Part shown: one piece after another, positions 1 through 5,237 of the stretch | Position numbering within the stretch: position 1 is the first letter of the stretch | Layout: each line of letters opens with the position of its first letter | Assembly: GCA_964423265.1 (NCBI GenBank) | Contig: CAYREF010000068.1 | Location: 1 to 6,340 of the forward strand | Direction: 5' to 3' | Source: M55B165 sp964423265 | GTDB taxonomy: Bacteria > Actinomycetota > Humimicrobiia > Humimicrobiales > Humimicrobiaceae | DNA: 6,340 nt | Position numbers and translations under genes: made by a program | Notes under the pieces: generated by a model | Told to the model about the DNA's origin: nothing | Seen by the model: the letters and a program-made list of their open reading frames with translations, nothing else | Database searches by the model: none

Positions 1-47
1 TCTATTAAATCTTTATCTAATGTTATATTTATTTTAGCTTTGCCCAT
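1..47 (-). CDS. N-terminus of a small ribbon-helix-helix type protein (partial, runs off the left edge)
   Basis: Only 15 codons are inside the window, reading MGKAKINITLDKDLI. A short basic start, a beta-strand of alternating hydrophobic residues (INITL) and then an acidic helix start (DKDL) is the usual N-terminus of MetJ/Arc/CopG ribbon-helix-helix DNA-binding proteins, often antitoxins. The ATG at 47 is preceded by an AAGGA-like ribosome site about 10 nt upstream. An ATG slightly further upstream (56) is in another frame and stops after nine codons, so it is rejected. A good promoter lies directly upstream (74-102). By analogy with the complete operon at 964-1592 this may be a second antitoxin, with a toxin gene beyond the window. 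That is inference, because the rest of the protein and its neighbour are not visible. Confidence 0.55.
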   Translation of the reverse strand, partial: MGKAKINITLDKDLI

Positions 48-73
48 TCGCTGCTCATCCTTTTTGTATTATT

Positions 74-102
74 ATAATATACGCCTTTTATAGCTTGGTC
101 AA
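74..102 (-). promoter_or_regulatory. Sigma-70-type promoter for the left-edge RHH gene, with an imperfect palindrome over the -10
   Basis: On the minus strand TTGACC (102-97) is followed after exactly 17 bp by TATTAT (79-74), close to the housekeeping consensus. The start codon at 47 leaves a leader of roughly 20 nt. An imperfect 17-bp palindrome beginning GTAT and ending ATAC covers 66-82 and straddles the -10 box. The perfect-arm element over the -10 of the toxin-antitoxin promoter (1605-1621) is placed almost identically, so this may be an operator. The promoter call rests on the hexamers and spacing; the operator is inference. Confidence 0.6.
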
Positions 103-107
103 TGAAA

Positions 108-585
108 TTAAATTATTGTATCCAAATCATCCAGCCATTCTTCCAGGTTCTGGTTGACCTCTTTTAGGGCTTGCACCACCTTTTCTAGCATGGATACTTC
201 ATATACGGTTAAGGTTCCGGTTTTAAAGGAAGACAGGGGCTTTTAGTATACGCACTCTGTTATGCGGTCATGGTAGCTTTCAATAAATTGTTCAATATCC
301 TCCTCTGGGCCTAAAAGATATCCTCTTGACCTTTCCTCTAATCCACTGGAATGGCATATGGTTACTGTATTGGTAGAGTAAGCGGCTTAAAAGGTTAGCC
401 TGGAGCCAATCTGCCACTCTCTTTATTGCTTGAGAGAGAATTCCGGGAGAATTTATCTAGCTGGAAGGTTTCAAACAAAAACTACTCCAGGAAATATAAT
501 CTTTGCGGACAAGGTCTTGTTTAGTTTGAATATAAAAGCAATATTCAAAGTTTGCACTAATAGAGCGGTAAAGACAAAAAAGGAC
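108..585 (-). pseudogene. Decayed protein-coding remnant, family not recognised
   Basis: Reading the minus strand, one frame from 585 down to about 361 gives gene-like peptide (pieces such as ISANFEYCFYIQTKQDL and GILSQAIKRVADWLQANLL), interrupted by a TAG at 457-459. Near 360-375 the gene-like reading moves to another frame, where it continues as ICHSSGLEERSRGYLLG and then GPEEDIEQFIESYHDRIT. This is interrupted by a TAA at 243-245 and ends with a helical, acidic tail (VVQALKEVNQNLEEWLDDLD) at a stop at 108-110. Repairing two stops and one frameshift would give roughly 155 residues. No start codon with a ribosome site was found. The composition looks like soluble protein, but I cannot name the family. 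Upstream of the TAA at 586-588 the frame is no longer convincing. An assembly or sequencing error could explain the frameshift, but less easily two stops as well. Confidence 0.5.
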
Positions 586-671
586 TTAGGATTTCTAAAA
601 TTATAATAATTTTATTAAAATTGGCTAAGACGGGATTTGGCAAAATTTTTTAGAAATTAATATATTTATGG

Positions 672-839
672 CTATTTTAAAAAACTGAGCCTCCTAATTT
701 TAAATAAATTAATAAAAGCATCCGCTACTATAGCGCCATAAGGCTTTTCCCTGTTATTCTCTAATTCTTCTAGAGCTTTCTTATGCCCCTAGCGGAGCCT
801 GTACGGCTTGTGAGTATACTTAATACTTACCAGAGGAAT
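672..839 (-). pseudogene. Second decayed coding fragment, family not recognised
   Basis: A minus-strand frame entered after a TAA at 840-842 reads IPLVSIKYTHKPYRLR, meets a TAG at 789-791, and continues as GHKKALEELENNREKPYG followed by AIVADAFINLFKIRRL before a stop at 672-674. The alternation of a charged helix and a hydrophobic segment looks like real protein rather than random AT-rich translation. There is no usable start with a ribosome site, so it is probably not expressed as read. It could be the broken 3' part of a small gene, or part of the same lost locus as the remnant at 108-585. The AT-rich stretch 589-671 between them shows no reading frame worth keeping. I cannot assign a function. 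Confidence 0.35.
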
Positions 840-963
840 TTACTCTTAAGAACATGGTTATTATTTAAACCATCATGTAGAGGATAAAAGAGTATTTGTA
901 AATATTGTTTAGGATTGATGTAAGGCTACAAAAAAAAGTAATAGCTCTGGCTGGAAAAGAGTC
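840..963. other. AT-rich non-coding spacer downstream of the toxin gene
   Basis: No credible reading frame is seen on either strand. A run of eight A (930-937, a T tract for minus-strand transcripts leaving the toxin gene) has no convincing GC-rich stem directly before it, so a terminator is not called. A short inverted repeat (ATGGTT, 8-nt loop, AACCAT, around 854-873) is present but lacks a T tract. Confidence 0.4.
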
Positions 964-1377
964 TCATAACCTCTTGCCCTTTTCCTTAACAATATTCCAG
1001 AAGTCCCTTGGCCCAACTATGGGGATTAAGCCAAATTTTTCTAAAACCAAAAGATCTTTATCTCCGGTAATAATGTAATCAACTTTACCTATCTTTGCTA
1101 GAGCCAGTATATTATCATCATCTTCATCTCTGCACACTCTCTTTTCAAGCTTTTTATAGGAAATTAACTTACACTTTTCTTTAAGATAAGAAATGATTTC
1201 ATTAACCTTATCGGCAGGAAGCTTAATTTTTTCTGAAAAGATCTTATAAATCTCTGAAATAATATGATCACTTATTATTATGGTGGTGCTGTCAAGGCAT
1301 AGTTCAAAAAGTGAGCTACAAAGACCATGGGAAGAAAAAGCTGCAATGTATATATTTGAATCTAGCACTACCTTCAT
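964..1377 (-). CDS. PIN-domain toxin (putative endoribonuclease) of a type II toxin-antitoxin system
   Basis: This 137-residue protein is a single PIN domain, the usual size for PIN toxins of the COG1569-like family. PIN proteins cut RNA with a metal-dependent cluster of acidic residues. Candidates here are D6 in VLDSNIY, E42 in the SEIYKIF helix, the acidic run D84-D88 in CRDEDDDNILALA, and D106/D108 in IITGDKDLL. The order and spacing match the family, so the active site appears intact. The ATG overlaps the antitoxin stop codon by four bases (ATGA). No ribosome site lies close upstream (the nearest AGGA is about 18 nt away, inside the antitoxin), so translation is probably coupled to antitoxin synthesis. 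RNA target and growth inhibition are inferred from the family; tRNA, mRNA and rRNA targets are all known among PIN toxins. Confidence 0.9.
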   Translation of the reverse strand: MKVVLDSNIYIAAFSSHGLCSSLFELCLDSTTIIISDHIISEIYKIFSEKIKLPADKVNEIISYLKEKCKLISYKKLEKRVCRDEDDDNILALAKIGKVDYIITGDKDLLVLEKFGLIPIVGPRDFWNIVKEKGKRL

Positions 1378-1592
1378 GAGACGATCTTAAATATATCCTC
1401 ATCTGTAAGTATTCCCTGTGATTCTGCAAAGGGAAGTACGGTTTCTCTTAGCTTCCTAAAACGGTATATGGCAATATATTTTTTTAGTGATTCCCTTATA
1501 AGCTCACTTACTGCTTTTGACTCGTTTTTGCTAATCTCCTTCAGTTCTTTTCTTAAATCTTCAGGGAGCCTTATGGAAATAATATTACTCAT
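1374..1592 (-). CDS. Ribbon-helix-helix (CopG-like) antitoxin
   Basis: The 72-residue product has the RHH layout: beta-strand IISIRLP (about 4-10), helix A EDLRKELKEIS (11-21), a turn, and helix B AVSELIRESLKKYIAI (27-42). RHH dimers bind DNA palindromes through the paired strands. The tail (about 46-72, ending SQGILTDEDIFKIVS) resembles the C-terminal segment of PIN-partner antitoxins, which usually wraps the toxin and blocks its active site. The start at 1592 is chosen because GAGGTG (1604-1599) lies 6 nt upstream. A longer reading from a TTG at 1640 is rejected because that TTG is the -35 hexamer itself and the extra codons cover the -10. It is first in the operon and overlaps the toxin gene by 4 nt. 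Very likely it represses its own promoter at 1605-1644. Confidence 0.9.
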   Translation of the reverse strand: MSNIISIRLPEDLRKELKEISKNESKAVSELIRESLKKYIAIYRFRKLRETVLPFAESQGILTDEDIFKIVS

Positions 1593-1598
1593 AATAAT

Positions 1599-1604
1599 CA
1601 CCTC
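1599..1604 (-). promoter_or_regulatory. Ribosome binding site that fixes the antitoxin start
   Basis: GAGGTG on the minus strand sits 6 nt before the ATG at 1592. This strong site decides for the 72-residue antitoxin over a longer TTG-initiated reading. It lies only a few bases past the expected transcription start, so the leader is very short and the adjacent palindrome at 1605-1621 is at or just before the mRNA 5' end. Confidence 0.75.
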
Positions 1605-1621
1605 GTAATACATAGTATTAC
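1605..1621. repeat. Perfect-arm palindrome over the -10 box (candidate RHH operator)
   Basis: GTAATAC-ATA-GTATTAC has perfect 7-bp arms and a 3-bp centre. It spans the -10 hexamer and the likely transcription start of the toxin-antitoxin operon. RHH antitoxins bind such short palindromes as dimers or as toxin-antitoxin complexes, so this is a good candidate operator. The palindrome is seen directly; its binding partner is inferred. Confidence 0.65.
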
Positions 1622-1640
1622 CAATTGCCCTCTTTGTCAA
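1612..1640 (-). promoter_or_regulatory. Promoter of the toxin-antitoxin operon
   Basis: Minus-strand TTGACA (1640-1635), a 17-bp spacer and TACTAT (1617-1612) form a near-consensus sigma-70-type promoter. Transcription should begin about 7 nt beyond the -10, near 1605, giving a leader of only about a dozen bases before the antitoxin ATG at 1592. Two palindromes cover the -10 and the -35 respectively, so a bound repressor would block polymerase directly. An unrepressed promoter of this quality should be strong, which suits an autoregulated toxin-antitoxin operon. Confidence 0.8.
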
Positions 1641-1644
1641 TTGG
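1621..1644. repeat. Second palindrome over the -35 box (candidate operator)
   Basis: CCAATTG (1621-1627) and CAATTGG (1638-1644) form perfect 7-bp inverted arms around a 10-bp centre. The distal arm overlaps the -35 hexamer. It abuts the -10 palindrome, sharing base 1621, but has a different arm sequence and a wider centre. It may be a second operator for the antitoxin complex or the site of another regulator. The wide centre makes recognition by a single RHH dimer less certain. Confidence 0.5.
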
Positions 1645-1881
1645 CATTAATCTTTTTCAGCTCTGAAGGATAACTTTTTTAATTTTAACACAATATCGAC
1701 AAATTCTTAGAAAACTTAAGATTGTGTACAATTTTTTCTGTAAATTCTATTTCCCTTTATTCTTTGGCCAGGATTTAAAGCATAGCCAAAACTTGTAATA
1801 TTTATTCCTAAAAATAATGGATGCATCTTACCTTTACTTCTTTATTTAATTAATGTAGTCTTAACAAAAAAATAGGGAATT
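1645..1881. other. Divergent intergenic region between the TA operon and the SNF2/SWIM operon
   Basis: This AT-rich spacer holds no credible gene. Two modest inverted repeats are visible: ATTGTGTACAAT at 1721-1732 (5-bp arms, 2-bp centre), and TTTGGC at 1763-1768 with GCCAAA at 1785-1790 (16-bp loop). The plus-strand operon starting at 1882 must be driven from here, but no plus-strand hexamer pair is good enough to call. TTGTAA near 1793 with TAATGG 16 bp on is the best of a weak set. Either repeat could be a regulator site. Confidence 0.4.
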
Positions 1882-2217
1882 ATGGAAATAAAACGGATTG
1901 AATTTAAAAGCAGTTTGTTAGAAGATAAAAATCAGGCAAGCGAAGTGCCAGTTCACAGCTGGAAATGGAAAGATATACCTCAGGATTTAAAAGATTTGCT
2001 TAAAGCTGATAAGCCGTGGGAACTTTCCGGCAGTTATGGGGATCCTTCAGTTGCGATTCCTATAGAATACAAAAAGGCCACTTTTATAGGCAGCGGCGGG
2101 AGCAAGAGTATTGAATTTTTTAATCTTGGTACTGTATTTTTTTTGAGCAAGAATACTGAAGAGCTCCGCCGAATTTACCGTTGTCTGGTCCAATTTGATG
2201 ACATGTGCCAGGTATAA
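1882..2217 (+). CDS. Small uncharacterised protein, first gene of the SNF2/SWIM operon
   Basis: The 111-residue product is soluble, with no signal peptide, membrane segment, metal-binding cluster or recognisable enzyme motif. The N-terminal third is charged and polar. The middle holds WKWKDIPQDLKDLLKADKPW, a helix bounded by tryptophans, and the C-terminal part alternates strand-like and helix-like stretches (AIPIEYKKATFIGSG, then NTEELRRIYRCLVQF). A weak ribosome site (AGGGA) precedes the ATG. Only 15 nt separate it from the SNF2 gene, so it is probably co-transcribed. It could be an accessory or regulatory subunit of the SNF2/SWIM machinery, but that rests only on position. I do not recognise the family. 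Codon use resembles that of the two genes that follow, so it looks like a real member of the operon. Confidence 0.75.
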   Translation: MEIKRIEFKSSLLEDKNQASEVPVHSWKWKDIPQDLKDLLKADKPWELSGSYGDPSVAIPIEYKKATFIGSGGSKSIEFFNLGTVFFLSKNTEELRRIYRCLVQFDDMCQV

Positions 2218-2232
2218 CAATAAGACAATATA

Positions 2233-5200
2233 ATGATAGCATTGCATATTTCAATTATAGGAGGAAGTGCTTACCTGTGGAGTGAGTGCCAGCATATAGG
2301 CCTGGCTAGGGACTTAAAGCAATCAGTAAAGGCTATAGGTTTTAAATCAAAGATATTAAAAAGCAATACTGAAGCTATCACTGTATGGCTTCCTTCCAGC
2401 GGGGGGTCTGCTTTGCCTTCATCACCTTTAATTGGTGATTTGCCCGAAAACACCAAAGAAGCTGTGATTGCCCCCGTCTCTGCTACGGGAAAGCTTTTAG
2501 GAGTTGCAGAAATTCTGGAGCTTTCCTCCATTGCCAGGGATGGGAATATTCCGGGAAGCGGAGTCATTTTTGGCAGTTCAATCTTTTGGACAGCAAAACT
2601 TTCAAATATAGCCTTGAAGATTGTAGGCGAAGAGAAATTCATCCCCTCTTTGTTTAACCGCATCAATTACTGGGAAGCAGGGTGGACACCAGTTCCAGGA
2701 AATAAGGAAGAGCAACAGTTGGACAATCTTTCCAGTTCCATGCCTGCTGTTTGCCGTTGTGCAAATATGGGTGGCAAAAAGCCTGATACCCCCCGCCGCA
2801 TTATAACAGATATGCTGCTTGCAAGGCTGGTAAATGGCATAGTAAGGGAAAGCAATGACGAAAATGGAGATCATAGAGACCATGAGAGTCTCCATGATGC
2901 CTGGATTTCTGCCCTTTCAGGCAAAAGCGGAAAAATATTTTGGGAAAAGGAAAAAGAGATAAGGAACTTTTCACAAAATATTGAGAGCTGGAGTAGGCCT
3001 GTTGGCATGATCTTCCGGTCACCTTTTAATTTATGCTTTCGCTTGTCAGAGCCTGGAGAAAAAAATGGCTGGAAGGTTGATTATTTATTGCAGCCAAAGG
3101 CTGACCAGAGCATATACATGCCAGTGGAAAGATTATGGGAGAGCGGGAGCAGGGAAGCAAAAGAAATGCAAAAATTTGGAGAGTCTCCAGTAGAGTTTAT
3201 CCTGGCAGCATTAGGGCAGGCTTCAGGGTTGTGCCCTAAAATTTCTGAAAGCTTGAAAAGGAAAAACCCGGGAGGGTTTAGCCTTGATTTACAAGAAGCA
3301 TTTATTTTTTTAAAAGAATATGCACAAGCTTTAAATTCAGCCGGTTTTAATGTGCTTCTGCCATCTTGGTGGGTAGGGCAGGGCTATGCTAAAAATCTAG
3401 GGTTAAAGGTAAGGGCAAAAAGCCCCCAGATGCAGGGAACTGGAAGCCTTTCACTTGATTCTATGGTGGAATTTGATTTCAGGGTTTCTTTAGGGGATGT
3501 GGAGATGTCTTTGCATGAGCTTAAATCACTAGCCGGACTAAAGGTACCCTTGGTTAAAATCAGGGGCCAGTGGACAAAGATAGACAAAAACCAGATATCC
3601 TCTGCTATACAGTTGCTTGAAAAAAAGAATCGGGGAAAGGTGCCTGCAAGGGACATCCTGGCATTAGCCCTAGGGTCTAAGCCGGAAATGGGAGATCTGG
3701 AAATTAGTTCTGTTGATTCTACTGGATGGCTTAAAGAACTGCTGGACAAGCTATATGGGGAAGCAGAATTTAAGGTTAAAAGCCAGCCTTCAGGATTCAA
3801 AGGAAGCCTTAGGCCATACCAGGAGAGGGGGTTTTCATGGATTTCTTTTCTTGCAGAATATGGGCTGGGTGCCTGCCTGGCTGATGATATGGGGCTTGGA
3901 AAAACCATACAAACGCTTGCTCTAATCCAGAAGCAATCCCAGGAAAGGGAAGAGAGGCCAGTGCTTGTGGTGTGCCCTACTTCGGTGGTTAACAATTGGC
4001 AAAAAGAAGCAAAAATATTTACCCCAGGCCTTAAGGTGCTGGTGCACCATGGAAGCGGCAGGAAGAAAAGGAAGGAATTCAGCAATATCTGTAAAAAGCA
4101 AGATATAGTCATATCAAGTTATGGATTGCTAAACCAGGATATAGGGTTCATGAGGGAAGTAGAATGGGCGGCGGTTGTTCTGGATGAAGCTCAGAATATT
4201 AAAAATCCTGAAACCAAAAAATCAAAAGCAGCCCGGTCCCTAAAAGGGGATTTCCGGCTTATCCTTACCGGCACTCCGATTGAAAACCACGTGGGCGACC
4301 TGTGGGCGCTGATGGAATTTCTAAATCCCGGGCTTCTGGGAAGCCAGGCCTATTTTAAAGAAAGGTTTTATAAGCCAATCCATATTTACGGTAAAAAAGA
4401 AGCTGCAGCCAGGTTAAAGGCAATTACTTCCCCTTTTGTCCTCAGAAGGGTAAAAACTGATAAGTCCATTATATCTGACCTGCCCAAAAAGATAGAAATA
4501 AAGGACTACTGCAATTTAACCAAAGAGCAGGCTTCGCTATATGAGGCAGTAGTAGAGGAGATGAAAGAGAAGATAAGGGAGGCAGAAGGAATATCCAGGC
4601 GGGGCCTGGTGCTCTCAACTATAACCAGGCTGAAGCAGGTATGCAACCATCCCGCGCAATTTGCCGGGGACAATTCCAGGATTGGAGGCAGGTCAGGGAA
4701 GTTACAGAGGCTAGAAGAAATTCTTAAGGAAGCTATTGAATTGGATGAGAGGGTCCTGGTTTTTACCCAGTATTCAGCATTGGGCAAAATGTTAAAAGGG
4801 TATTTGCAGGAACTTTTTTTTGAGGAGGTTTTTCTTCTACATGGGGGGATTCCCAGAAAGAAGCGGGATGCAATGGTCAACTGTTTCCAGGAAAGCAATA
4901 AAGCACCCCATCTCTTTATATTGTCACTGAAAGCTGGGGGTACTGGCTTAAACCTTACCAGGGCTAGCCATGTTATACATTATGACCGCTGGTGGAACCC
5001 GGCTGTTGAAAACCAGGCTACAGACCGGACTTTTAGAATAGGCCAGGATAAAAATGTAGGAGTTCATAAATTTATTGTAGCAGGCACTTTGGAAGAAAGG
5101 ATAGATGATATGATTGAAAGCAAAATTGAAATTGCCAACCAGGTAATAGGAGCCGGGGACAGATGGCTAACAGAGCTTTCAAATGAGGATTTCTATGACT

Positions 5201-5235
5201 TAATAAAACTTGGAAGTGAAGCAACAGGTGAATGA
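2233..5235 (+). CDS. SNF2-family DEAD/DEAH-box ATPase/helicase with bacterial SNF2-associated domain
   Basis: This 1000-residue protein is a bacterial Swi2/Snf2 ATPase. Such enzymes use ATP to translocate on double-stranded DNA and remodel protein-DNA complexes, usually without strand separation. The N-terminal half (about 1-500) is the family's accessory region. It opens MIALHISIIGGSAYLWSE, like relatives starting M-hydrophobic-H...LW.E, and includes a segment like the SNF2-associated domain (DUF3670-like, about 350-480, with PSWW at 377-380). The motor begins at LRPYQERGFSW. Walker A is DDMGLGKT (551-558, K557), Walker B is DEAQ (651-654), motif III is LTGTPIEN (from 678), motif V is KAGGTGLNL (900-908), and motif VI is QATDRTFRIGQ (928-938, arginines 932 and 935). 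All catalytic residues are present and length is normal. The ATG has no clear ribosome site, so translation may be coupled to the preceding gene. An AGGAGG inside codons 9-11 is probably fortuitous, since the family N-terminus lies upstream of it. Confidence 0.95.
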   Translation: MIALHISIIGGSAYLWSECQHIGLARDLKQSVKAIGFKSKILKSNTEAITVWLPSSGGSALPSSPLIGDLPENTKEAVIAPVSATGKLLGVAEILELSSIARDGNIPGSGVIFGSSIFWTAKLSNIALKIVGEEKFIPSLFNRINYWEAGWTPVPGNKEEQQLDNLSSSMPAVCRCANMGGKKPDTPRRIITDMLLARLVNGIVRESNDENGDHRDHESLHDAWISALSGKSGKIFWEKEKEIRNFSQNIESWSRPVGMIFRSPFNLCFRLSEPGEKNGWKVDYLLQPKADQSIYMPVERLWESGSREAKEMQKFGESPVEFILAALGQASGLCPKISESLKRKNPGGFSLDLQEAFIFLKEYAQALNSAGFNVLLPSWWVGQGYAKNLGLKVRAKSPQMQGTGSLSLDSMVEFDFRVSLGDVEMSLHELKSLAGLKVPLVKIRGQWTKIDKNQISSAIQLLEKKNRGKVPARDILALALGSKPEMGDLEISSVDSTGWLKELLDKLYGEAEFKVKSQPSGFKGSLRPYQERGFSWISFLAEYGLGACLADDMGLGKTIQTLALIQKQSQEREERPVLVVCPTSVVNNWQKEAKIFTPGLKVLVHHGSGRKKRKEFSNICKKQDIVISSYGLLNQDIGFMREVEWAAVVLDEAQNIKNPETKKSKAARSLKGDFRLILTGTPIENHVGDLWALMEFLNPGLLGSQAYFKERFYKPIHIYGKKEAAARLKAITSPFVLRRVKTDKSIISDLPKKIEIKDYCNLTKEQASLYEAVVEEMKEKIREAEGISRRGLVLSTITRLKQVCNHPAQFAGDNSRIGGRSGKLQRLEEILKEAIELDERVLVFTQYSALGKMLKGYLQELFFEEVFLLHGGIPRKKRDAMVNCFQESNKAPHLFILSLKAGGTGLNLTRASHVIHYDRWWNPAVENQATDRTFRIGQDKNVGVHKFIVAGTLEERIDDMIESKIEIANQVIGAGDRWLTELSNEDFYDLIKLGSEATGE
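5226..5230 (+). promoter_or_regulatory. Ribosome binding site for the SWIM gene, inside the SNF2 gene end
   Basis: AGGTG lies 7 nt before the ATG at 5238 but only 1 nt before the ATG at 5232, which overlaps the SNF2 stop codon. The spacing favours 5238 as the true start and suggests termination-reinitiation coupling with the SNF2 gene. Confidence 0.55.
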
Positions 5236-5237
5236 AT

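Noticed and set aside
108..191. A 27-residue minus-strand peptide starting at an ATG at 191
   Set aside because: It has no ribosome site and is simply the tail of the decayed remnant at 108-585.
930..963. T tract (minus strand) after the toxin gene as an intrinsic terminator
   Set aside because: Only a 4-bp stem can be drawn before the eight T, too weak to call.
1593..1640. N-terminal extension of the antitoxin from a TTG at 1640
   Set aside because: The TTG is part of the -35 hexamer and the extra codons cover the spacer and -10. GAGGTG 6 nt before the ATG at 1592 marks the real start.
3384..4112. A 242-codon minus-strand open frame inside the SNF2 gene
   Set aside because: It is antisense to well-conserved helicase motifs, has serine- and leucine-rich shadow composition, and has no promoter or ribosome site.
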